Below are positions 1 to 5,482 of a DNA stretch of 19,803 nt, one piece after another. How positions within the stretch are numbered: the first letter of the stretch is position 1; each line of letters opens with the position of its first letter. A program made the position numbers and the translations under genes. The DNA lies in the NCBI GenBank assembly GCA_964631745.1, contig CAZVWV010000067.1:1-19803 (forward strand), written 5' to 3'. Source of the DNA: CAZVWV01 sp964631745. GTDB lineage: Bacteria > Bdellovibrionota_C > UBA2361 > JBGSMV01. The notes under the pieces are model-generated. The model did not search any database and was not told the origin of the DNA. It worked only from the letters and a program-made list of their open reading frames with translations.

Positions 1-1
1 T

Positions 2-166
2 TGTGTTGTGTTTGAAAAATGGAGCATAAATCTCCAGTGGGGGAGGTGTATCTCGGGTACAAGTAAATTCCTTCCGGATATCATTTCAGCGGAAGAGGCT
101 CTCGCCGGTCAAATCGCTGCGATACATGGTGCGCTAGCGCAGGTTAGATTGGAACTAGGCACATAA
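2..166 (+). CDS. C-terminal fragment, possibly of an outer-membrane efflux (TolC-like) protein
   Basis: The frame is open from base 2 to a TAA at 164-166 and its start lies outside the window. The last 30 or so residues (LPDIISAEEALAGQIAAIHG and on to LELGT) form an Ala/Leu-rich amphipathic helix ending in a Leu-x-x-x-Leu-Gly pattern. That is how the last helix of TolC-family efflux proteins often ends. The upstream part of the fragment looks less typical, with several Trp and Cys, so the true reading frame may change near base 55. The family call is an inference from helix pattern only; the fragment could be another coiled-coil protein or a degraded gene. Confidence 0.35.
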   Translation, partial: CVVFEKWSINLQWGRCISGTSKFLPDIISAEEALAGQIAAIHGALAQVRLELGT

Positions 167-169
167 CAA

Positions 170-233
170 TTGAATTCACGATATTTCGCGCCCCTACCCT
201 TAGCATCCGCTTGTCGCGAAAATCGTGATTCAA
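170..233. terminator. Stem-loop between convergent genes
   Basis: Bases 170-190 and 215-233 are near-perfect inverted repeats of 19-21 bases with two single-base bulges and a 24-base loop. They lie just after the plus-strand stop at 166 and just before the end of the minus-strand antitoxin gene at 250. The position fits a bidirectional terminator. No clear T-run follows either arm, so an ordinary intrinsic terminator is not proven. Confidence 0.45.
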
Positions 234-249
234 CAGAACGTTGTCTGGC

Positions 250-543
250 TTAAGCAGCGCGCTTAACAGCTTGTTCTAAGAGCTCATGCATTAAAGTTTG
301 ATAAGGCTTCTTTTTCTTCTTAGCAAGTTTTCTAAGTTCAAAAATTAAATTTGGCGACATACGAAATGCCATCAATTGTTTTGGATTTTCGATCCGTGGG
401 CGTCCCACAGGCTTAGCATTTGCCAGCTGCGCATCGGTTAGTTCAGGTATGTCGCTAAAGTCTATTTCGGAATCCGGTAAGTGCTTCACGCTCTTTGCGG
501 GACGCTTGCCTCGCGCTAATGATACGGATCGTTTCTTTGCCAT
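250..543 (-). CDS. brnA: BrnA-like antitoxin (ribbon-helix-helix type)
   Basis: This is a 97-residue protein with a very basic N-terminus, an acidic middle (residues about 25-40) and a C-terminal ribbon-helix-helix stretch. The stretch reads QLMAFRMSPNLIFELRKLAK followed by a helix ending HELLEQAV. This is the layout of BrnA antitoxins, whose C-terminal domain binds the operator and the toxin dimer. It lies directly downstream of, and overlaps by 89 bases, the 3' end of a BrnT-type toxin gene in another frame, which is the usual gene order. An AAGGAG sequence eight bases upstream supports the ATG at 543. The antitoxin is intact while the toxin is frame-disrupted, so it may now act as an orphan repressor. 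Confidence 0.8.
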   Translation of the reverse strand: MAKKRSVSLARGKRPAKSVKHLPDSEIDFSDIPELTDAQLANAKPVGRPRIENPKQLMAFRMSPNLIFELRKLAKKKKKPYQTLMHELLEQAVKRAA

Positions 544-752
544 TGCTTAATCTCCTTACCGTAAAAACTACAGTTAAAATTTTTTTTATCGTCAGCTTCT
601 CCAACTCTGATACGTCTTTGTTCCTTCTGAGAATGCGTTACGTCTTCTACTTCTAAAGCCGTATCATCACTAAATACCGATGTGGAGTACTCAAATGAGA
701 CGCCATGTTTAAAGTAGTTAGTAATCGCTTTTGCAACGTCCCAGGTAAACAT
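455..752 (-). pseudogene. brnT: BrnT-like toxin gene interrupted by a one-base frameshift
   Basis: From the ATG at 752 the protein begins MFTWDVAKAITNYFKHGVSF, then VFSDDTALEVEDVTHSQKEQ and RRIRVGEADDKK, the hallmark of BrnT ribonuclease toxins. After the run of eight A (plus-strand T8 at 580-587) the frame loses the family pattern and stops at 516. If one A is removed, the frame continues ILTVVFTVRRLSNGKETIRI, then ISARQASRKERE, and ends at a TAG at 455-457. This gives 98 residues, the normal BrnT length, with the conserved final strand and helix. The toxin is therefore broken by a homopolymer indel, rescued by slippage, or a sequencing error. An upstream in-frame start at 809 exists but gives a non-family extension. 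Confidence 0.75.
552..557 (-). promoter_or_regulatory. Ribosome binding site of brnA inside brnT
   Basis: On the minus strand AAGGAG lies eight bases before the brnA ATG at 543. It sits within the restored brnT frame, so toxin and antitoxin translation are coupled or compete on the same RNA. Confidence 0.6.
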
Positions 753-850
753 ATTTGTATATACGAATATTATCATGATGCTGGGGCGCCAGACAACAAA
801 GAAATCCACCAGATTTTACCCGTAATTGCTCATAAACTCAGGGTAGTTTT

Positions 851-932
851 CCCCTCCGTGTAACTCCGTGTCCTCAGTGGTAAAAAATTCTTAATATTTT
901 CACCACTGAGATCACGGAGATACGCGGAGGGG
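851..932. repeat. CACGGAG-type imperfect hairpin (copy 1)
   Basis: Bases 851-881 and 902-932 are 31-base inverted arms matching at 27 positions, with a 20-base A/T-rich loop. Each arm is built of near-repeats of a seven-base unit like CACGGAG. It lies in gene-free DNA upstream of the brnT locus. The second copy of this type at 1319-1400 has the same design. Confidence 0.7.
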
Positions 933-986
933 GCCAATTCCCACCCGGCGTTACCCGGGGTTAATGAGTAGTTTCTTTTACCCCAC

Positions 987-1260
987 TTAACTAATTGGTT
1001 TGATTAAGGGTCCTTCTCGCTTGAACCAGCCTCCAAAGCCTCCCCATCCTGGGCGGCCTGTATGAAACGAGTTCTCGAGATCGATCCCCTTGAGTGCCCG
1101 CTTTTGGTCAACCCGTCTGCCAAAACCACTCCAATACATCTCGTTCTATAACGCTCGGCATCTGATACTCTGCATTAAGCGAACCTTCACTCCTATTGCT
1201 AAACTCGCTAAAGCTCGGTGCGAGTTGTTTCCGCTTTAACCAAATAATATCGTTCGGGAT
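987..1260 (-). pseudogene. Frameshifted remnant of an unknown small protein gene
   Basis: A frame without a stop runs on the minus strand from 1260 (after an in-frame TAA) through NDIIWLKRKQLAPSF and PSVIERDVLEWF, then shifts at a run of four bases (plus-strand A4 at 1122-1125). After removal of one base it continues GRRVDQKRALKGIDLENSFH, then TGRPGWGGFGGWF, to a TAA at 987-989, about 90 residues in all. The composition is protein-like but there is no ATG near the left end, so the gene is probably also truncated at its 5' side. I do not recognise the family. It may be the tail of a gene cut by the candidate element at 1276-1502. Confidence 0.45.
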
Positions 1261-1275
1261 TTAATTGATTTTCCT

Positions 1276-1502
1276 ATCCATCTACACTGCTGTCCGGTAA
1301 GACATTGTAATTTGGGTCTTTAACCACGGAGGCCACGGGGAACACGGAGAAAATATTGAGAATTTCTCTCTCCGTGACCTCCGTGTTCTCCGTGGTTAAA
1401 TTCAAATCGCGGAAACTACAAATTCCTGTTTTCCCTTTTTAAATCAAGAATTTACGGCATCACCGCCACCTTTCTACCGGACACGCATGATCCATCTACA
1501 CT
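1276..1502. mobile_element. Candidate MITE-like element with terminal inverted and flanking direct repeats
   Basis: A 13-base direct repeat (ATCCATCTACACT) occurs at 1276-1288 and 1490-1502. Just inside lie perfect 9-base inverted ends, TGTCCGGTA at 1291-1299 and TACCGGACA at 1475-1483. The interior, about 175 bases, has no gene and carries the CACGGAG hairpin at 1319-1400. This resembles a non-autonomous insertion, but the gaps between direct repeats and inverted ends are unequal (2 and 6 bases) and no transposase family is identified. The direct repeat could be a target duplication or an older duplication. Confidence 0.4.
1319..1400. repeat. CACGGAG-type imperfect hairpin (copy 2)
   Basis: Arms 1319-1348 and 1371-1400 are 30 bases long and match at about 25 positions around a 22-base loop. 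The arms contain three spaced CACGGAG-like units each. The architecture matches the hairpin at 851-932 although the sequences differ, which marks them as members of one dispersed family. The copy sits at the centre of the candidate MITE-like element. Confidence 0.7.
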
Positions 1503-1598
1503 CTCAGTTCGGTCAGCTTCCTGTACAGCAGTGGGTGAACAGTTACAATTTAGAACTATTTACTGCTGAAATGCTGTATAAATTTAGCTAGTTATAGG

Positions 1599-1620
1599 AT
1601 TCCGCAGCATCTTGCGGAAT
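1599..1620. promoter_or_regulatory. Short palindrome upstream of the ATPase gene
   Basis: ATTCCGCA (1599-1606) and TGCGGAAT (1613-1620) form a perfect 8-base inverted repeat with a 6-base spacer. It lies 26 bases before the ATG at 1647. It could be an operator or an mRNA leader hairpin; there is no T-run after it, so a terminator is less likely. Confidence 0.4.
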
Positions 1621-1646
1621 ATATAGATAATCCGCATCATATAGTC

Positions 1647-2804
1647 ATGTTGATAAAAAGAGGTCTGGATCTGCCTGAGCTCTTGAAAAGGAAGAGCCAC
1701 TTTCTATTTGGCCCACGTGGCACAGGCAAAACGAGTTTGGTACATAAAAGTTTCGGCGCAGAGATCCCCTTCATAGATCTCCTCTCAGACGATGTATATT
1801 CACGACTACTTCGCAGACCATCGCTTTTGGAAGAGCTGTTACCTAAGGGGACCAGTTTCGCCATAGTTGATGAAATTCAGAAAATTCCCACCTTGCTTGA
1901 CGAAGTACAGCGCCTGATTGAAACAAAACGTATTAAGTTTTTACTTACTGGTTCCAGCGCGAGGAAATTAAAACGCGGTGGTGCCAACTTGCTTGGCGGG
2001 CGCGCGTGGGAATCTAACATATTTCCATTTACCAGTTTTGAGCTGGGGGAGAGTTTTGATCTCTTGCGTTACCTCAATACTGGAGGATTGCCCCCCATAT
2101 ATCTTTCTGATTACCCCGAAGACGAGCTCAGAAACTATATTAAGCTTTATCTAAAAGAGGAGATTCAAGCAGAGTCATTAGTTAAGCGCTTAGATCACTT
2201 CGCAAGATTTCTTGACACTGCTGCGCTTGCCAACTCAGAGGAGCTGAATTTTGAAAACATCGCGAATGATGCGGGAGTTCCTGCAAGGACAGTAGCCTCT
2301 TACTTTGAGATACTAGAGGATACTTTAGTTGGTTTTCAAGTCTTGCCATTTGCCAGGACAAAAAAACGTAAGGCCATAAAGCGATCGAAATTTTATTTCT
2401 TTGATGTTGGTGTAGCTGGCGCGTTAGCGAAGCGAGGCCAGATCCAAGAAGCCTCTGAGTCTTACGGCAAAGCCTTTGAGCACTTTATTGCCCAGGAGTT
2501 GAGAGCTTATTTGAGTTATAATGTGCTTGATTTGGATCTTTGCTATTGGCGGTCAACTACTCAACTGGAAGTAGATTTTATAGTAGGAAATCAGCTGGCC
2601 ATCGAAGTGAAGTCCTCGCACAATATTTCAAAAAGGCATCTTGCAGGGTTAAAAGCCCTAGAGGAGGAAGGACTTGTGAAAAAATTCATAGTTGTGTCAA
2701 ACGATCCTATTCCTCGAGTCATGGAAGGCGTCGAACTTTTCCACTGGCGTGAATTTCTAGGTCGGCTTTGGAGTAACGAGATTGTGCAAAGACTAAAAGG
2801 TTAA
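1647..2804 (+). CDS. AAA ATPase with DUF4143 domain
   Basis: This 385-residue protein has a Walker A motif GPRGTGKTS at residues 22-30, a Walker B strand FAIVDEIQK at 71-79 and the sensor-like LLTGSSARKLKR at about 99-110. These mark the AAA_14 fold. The C-terminal half is the DUF4143 domain. It holds EVDFIV (residues 308-313) and AIEVKSS (318-324), an E/D...E-x-K arrangement like the PD-(D/E)XK nuclease fold. Length and domain order are usual for the family. The biochemical role of these widespread proteins is unsettled. They are frequent in accessory regions beside toxin-antitoxin genes, as here. It appears to be a single-gene unit with a palindrome upstream and a repeat element directly after its stop codon. 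Confidence 0.85.
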   Translation: MLIKRGLDLPELLKRKSHFLFGPRGTGKTSLVHKSFGAEIPFIDLLSDDVYSRLLRRPSLLEELLPKGTSFAIVDEIQKIPTLLDEVQRLIETKRIKFLLTGSSARKLKRGGANLLGGRAWESNIFPFTSFELGESFDLLRYLNTGGLPPIYLSDYPEDELRNYIKLYLKEEIQAESLVKRLDHFARFLDTAALANSEELNFENIANDAGVPARTVASYFEILEDTLVGFQVLPFARTKKRKAIKRSKFYFFDVGVAGALAKRGQIQEASESYGKAFEHFIAQELRAYLSYNVLDLDLCYWRSTTQLEVDFIVGNQLAIEVKSSHNISKRHLAGLKALEEEGLVKKFIVVSNDPIPRVMEGVELFHWREFLGRLWSNEIVQRLKG

Positions 2805-2895
2805 TTTAGCGACCAAGCGCTCGTAGGATCTTTTGGCAGCCCCCGCAGTTTCAGTGCTGTGCCGTATCCGGCCGAGCTGGAGCTCGGCGGTCCCG
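2805..2895 (+). repeat. Dispersed repeat containing the GCCGAGCT palindrome (copy A)
   Basis: The element begins at the base after the ATPase stop codon. It contains GCCGAGCTGGAGCTCGGC at 2871-2888, an 8-base perfect inverted repeat with a 2-base centre. The start (TTTAGCGACC), the middle and the palindromic end can be aligned with 19603-19694 at the right edge of the window, and the core also with 19444-19506 in inverted orientation. It may serve as the transcription terminator of the ATPase gene. Confidence 0.6.
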
Positions 2896-2984
2896 AAATT
2901 CTTGCTGCGCTCGGGGTTCTAAGCAGTTAGCGCATGCCCAACAGCGAGCGTTTGAGATTACGCCGCGAACGGCTTTTTAAAGAC

Positions 2985-3013
2985 TTGAACTAGTCTACTT
3001 AAAAGACTATAAT
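2985..3013 (+). promoter_or_regulatory. Sigma-70-like promoter of the Phd/PIN toxin-antitoxin operon
   Basis: TTGAAC (2985-2990) and TATAAT (3008-3013) are separated by exactly 17 bases. The expected transcription start is near 3020, so the leader before the ATG at 3023 would be only about three bases. Boxes AGACT or AGTCT occur at 2981, 2992, 3004 and 3015, overlapping both promoter elements. They are good candidates for antitoxin operator half-sites in an autoregulated operon. Confidence 0.75.
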
Positions 3014-3022
3014 TAGACTCTA

Positions 3023-3286
3023 ATGAAGAAAGTCAATATTCAGCAGCTTAAATCGAACTTCCCTGCCTTTCTCAAGGAGTTGCGAGCTGGTCACTCTCTT
3101 TTGTTGTGTTCACGAAACATGCCGGTAGCTCAGATGACTCCGATTATGGAAAGAGGCAGCACTAATCGAAAATTCGGTCAGTTTAAGAAGTTTATCAAAG
3201 TGGATCAGCATTTGTTTGCCCTCGAAGATCAGAAAATCGAGCGAGATTTTAAAAACTCTTCGGAATCGGATTTCGAATCTAACTGA
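3023..3286 (+). CDS. Phd/YefM-family antitoxin
   Basis: The 87-residue protein starts MKKVNIQQLKSNFPAFLKEL. It continues with a glycine turn and the strand LLLCSRNMPVAQMTPI, the DNA-binding N-terminal domain of Phd/YefM antitoxins. The C-terminal part is charged and probably unfolded until it binds the toxin. A PIN-domain toxin gene follows after a 20-base gap. Protein and toxin together should autorepress the promoter upstream. No ribosome binding site is visible before the ATG, which agrees with a leaderless transcript. Confidence 0.85.
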   Translation: MKKVNIQQLKSNFPAFLKELRAGHSLLLCSRNMPVAQMTPIMERGSTNRKFGQFKKFIKVDQHLFALEDQKIERDFKNSSESDFESN

Positions 3287-3306
3287 CCCTGAACAACAAG
3301 TTGATT

Positions 3307-3687
3307 ATGTTTCTACTAGATACTTGTGTGCTGATTTGGCTGGAGCAATCCCAAGACAAGATCCCTGCGAAGGTGATGGACGTTTTGGTTTCACCAGAAA
3401 ACAGAATATTTGTGAGCATAGTAAGCTTTTGGGAGCTGGGCCTAAAGGCCAGCGTACAGTTTACAGAGCAGTTCAGCTTGCTCGAATACGAGCAGGGATT
3501 GAGAGACAAATATGGTTTCGAATTGATGAACATTCAAACGGAAGCCTGCGATCAGCTTCGGAAGTTGCCTGATATACACCGAGATCCGTTCGATCGGATG
3601 TTGATAGCGCAATCACTTGTTGCGGGAGCTCGTCTGGTCACGCCCGACAAGCTCATTCGGCAATACCCCTTGCCTATTCTGTGGTAG
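3307..3687 (+). CDS. vapC: PIN-domain ribonuclease toxin (VapC-like, Phd-linked)
   Basis: From the ATG at 3307 the protein has 126 residues, with the acidic PIN motifs MFLLDTC (Asp5), SFWELGLK (Glu43), HRDPFDRMLIAQ (Asp93 and Asp96) and VTPD (Asp114). These residues bind the metal ions used for RNA cleavage, so the toxin looks catalytically intact. A TTG two codons upstream (3301) is an alternative start. It is the partner of the antitoxin just before it, so the pair is the PIN/Phd hybrid type rather than classical VapBC with a ribbon-helix-helix partner. Confidence 0.88.
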   Translation: MFLLDTCVLIWLEQSQDKIPAKVMDVLVSPENRIFVSIVSFWELGLKASVQFTEQFSLLEYEQGLRDKYGFELMNIQTEACDQLRKLPDIHRDPFDRMLIAQSLVAGARLVTPDKLIRQYPLPILW

Positions 3688-3771
3688 CGCAGTTAGCACC
3701 TCAATTGACACCTAGCGCTCGGAATTGGCGATCCATATCGAGATCCGCCTCGCATACAATTACAAATCTAA

Positions 3772-3800
3772 TTGACATCTTAAAGCATAGATAATATAGT
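3772..3800 (+). promoter_or_regulatory. Sigma-70-like promoter of vapBC
   Basis: A perfect TTGACA at 3772-3777 and TATAGT at 3795-3800 are 17 bases apart. The expected transcription start falls at about 3806-3808, at or next to the vapB ATG at 3808, so the mRNA is probably leaderless. Confidence 0.7.
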
Positions 3801-3807
3801 ATTTGTT

Positions 3808-4056
3808 ATGCGAACCACATTGGACTTACCTGAGGAGCTTGTCACTGAAGGACAAAAACTACTAGGTTACAAATCGAAAACCGACGTGGTGATCTTTGCA
3901 CTCAAGGAGCTAATTCGGCAAACTCGCATTAAAGAGCTGAAGGAGCTGGTCGGGTCTGTTGAACTGGATCTGGACCTCGGTCAGTCACGGCGACGCCCCA
4001 ACGTTGGCAGCCCTGCTCGACGAACCACCAAGAAGATTCGGAAGCGCCGCCAGTGA
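3808..4056 (+). CDS. vapB: VapB-family antitoxin with an extra basic tail
   Basis: The 82-residue protein starts MRTTLDLPEELVTEGQKLLG and continues SKTDVVIFALKELI, a ribbon-helix-helix DNA-binding domain of the VapB kind. Residues about 50-57 (VELDLDLG) are the usual toxin-binding end of such antitoxins. Beyond them comes an unusual tail of about 25 residues rich in Arg and Lys. The stop codon TGA overlaps the toxin start in GTGA (4053-4056), so translation is coupled. The tail may be real or may come from a frameshift near 3980 that joined the usual end to a longer frame. Confidence 0.82.
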   Translation: MRTTLDLPEELVTEGQKLLGYKSKTDVVIFALKELIRQTRIKELKELVGSVELDLDLGQSRRRPNVGSPARRTTKKIRKRRQ

Positions 4057-4448
4057 TATTTGTGGATACCTCAGTATGGGTGGAGTTTTTGCGTGGCCGC
4101 AATAAGCACATCATCACTGTTCTCTCCGATTTATTAGATAACAACAAAGTCGCCCTATCGGCGGCGGTTTGGGTAGAGATAATGGTTGGCGCTTCCAACA
4201 CACAGCGCCCAATCTTGAAGAGAGTGTTTTCGGCATTACCAGTATTTTTCCCTCAAAATTCCTGTTGGGATTTAATCCTCTCCTGGATCGAAACTGCCGC
4301 TAGCAAAGGCCAGCGCTTTGGCTTTGCCGACTTACTTATTGCGGCCACGGTGCGCGAGAACAAGGGCCAGCTCTGGTCACTAGACAATGACTTTCAGAGA
4401 ATGGCCGCCTTGAAGTTCGTGGAACTATCCGGTGCGGATCTTTCGTAG
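4053..4448 (+). CDS. vapC: VapC-family PIN-domain ribonuclease toxin
   Basis: The 131-residue protein starts with GTG at 4053, overlapping the antitoxin stop by four bases. It has all PIN acidic positions: MIFVDTSVW (Asp5), AAVWVEIMVGA (Glu42), FGFADLLIAA (Asp93) and LWSLDNDF (Asp111 and Asp113). It should be a magnesium-dependent endoribonuclease held inactive by VapB. Length is normal for the family and nothing suggests inactivation. Confidence 0.92.
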   Translation: MIFVDTSVWVEFLRGRNKHIITVLSDLLDNNKVALSAAVWVEIMVGASNTQRPILKRVFSALPVFFPQNSCWDLILSWIETAASKGQRFGFADLLIAATVRENKGQLWSLDNDFQRMAALKFVELSGADLS

Positions 4449-4488
4449 TGCAGGTGCTCGGACTTAGCGTCGTTGAGTGGTGCATATC

Positions 4489-4506
4489 CAAGTCTTGCAA
4501 GTCTTG
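4489..4506 (+). repeat. Tandem 9-base duplication in the gap before the solute-binding gene
   Basis: CAAGTCTTG occurs twice head to tail at 4489-4497 and 4498-4506, followed by a short T-run. It lies in the 253-base gap between vapC and the solute-binding protein, where no other feature is convincing. Confidence 0.5.
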
Positions 4507-4701
4507 ATTTTTTTGCTCAAGTACTCTGAGGACTCTCCCCACATTGAACGCCTCTTCTAAACTTGTCCTACCCAGTCTGCGTTCATTGGAATACAACTTA
4601 CCGCTCCGAATCGCCAGACGTAAGCATCACAGTATAGCAGATTGCGCCTGTGCTTTACTTGGCACAGAATCTAATCACTATTCATTAAAGGAAATTATTC
4701 T

Positions 4702-5481
4702 ATGCTTACAAAGACCTCGACCGTTGCAGCAGCAACATTTCTTTTCCTTATGCTCCATACAGTATTCGTTATCCGACCCGTAAGCGCCGATACAATTTCA
4801 ATTCGCGCTGACGCCTGGTGCCCTATGAACTGCGACCCAAAATCCGACAAACCAGGCTACGCCATAGAGATAGCCAAGGCGATTTTCGAGCCCGCCGGAC
4901 ATCAGATTGATTATCAGACCCTAAATTGGGCTAGGGCGATTGCTGAAACAAGAACAGGATCTCATGTCGCCATTGTGGGTGCGGCCAAGAGCGACGCTCC
5001 AGATTTTATCTTTCCCGAGAATGAATTAGGCCTTTCCCGTTCCTGTTTTTTCGCTAAAACGGCGAGCACCTGGAAATATGCCGGCGTTGATTCTTTAAAG
5101 GCTGTAAAGCTCGGTATCACCAAAGACTATACCTATGGCGATCCCCTGGACGGTTATGTGAAAGCCAATTCTGCAGGGCTGGAAGTGTTTTCAGGTGATG
5201 ACACGCTGGAGAAGCAGATAAAAATGCTGCAGCTAGATCGTATCGGGGTTTTTATCGATGATAGCAATGTAATTGCGCACCACCTAGCAGCGCAAAACCT
5301 TGCTGGTACCATAAAAGAAGTCGGCTGCCTAGAAGCCACCGCCTCCTACATCGCCTTTGCCCCTACCAACGCAAAATCTAAGGAGTACGCTAAACTACTC
5401 TCGGATGGTGTGGCTGCATTGAGAAGTTCTGGTAAGCTGACACCGATTCTTGAGCATTACGGACTGAAGGACTGGAAGTAG
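4702..5481 (+). CDS. Periplasmic solute-binding protein, family 3
   Basis: The 259-residue protein has a Sec signal peptide with likely cleavage after VSA at residue 29. The mature part follows the family-3 pattern: an early SIRADAWCPMNC strand, GYAIEIAKAIFEPAGHQIDY, NWARAIAETRTG, a two-lobed fold with GITKDYTYGDPLDGYVK in the second lobe, and a closing LRSSGKLTPILEHYGL helix. AAAGGA nine bases before the ATG is a good ribosome binding site. No ABC permease or ATPase lies beside it. A chemotaxis receptor is encoded convergently one base away, so a sensory or accessory uptake role is possible; the ligand is unknown. Cys40 and Cys44 may form a disulfide. Confidence 0.8.
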   Translation: MLTKTSTVAAATFLFLMLHTVFVIRPVSADTISIRADAWCPMNCDPKSDKPGYAIEIAKAIFEPAGHQIDYQTLNWARAIAETRTGSHVAIVGAAKSDAPDFIFPENELGLSRSCFFAKTASTWKYAGVDSLKAVKLGITKDYTYGDPLDGYVKANSAGLEVFSGDDTLEKQIKMLQLDRIGVFIDDSNVIAHHLAAQNLAGTIKEVGCLEATASYIAFAPTNAKSKEYAKLLSDGVAALRSSGKLTPILEHYGLKDWK

Positions 5482-5482
5482 T

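Noticed and set aside
851..1400. CRISPR array
   Set aside because: The hairpins have no regular direct repeats separated by unique spacers; only inverted arms with internal seven-base units.
3216..3572. 118-codon plus-strand frame overlapping the Phd and PIN genes
   Set aside because: It is a shadow of two well supported toxin-antitoxin genes in another frame.
4336..4596. 86-codon minus-strand frame with helical start EEAFNVGRVLRVLEQ
   Set aside because: Half of it is the reverse of the vapC 3' end, it has no ribosome binding site and the composition becomes unlike protein.
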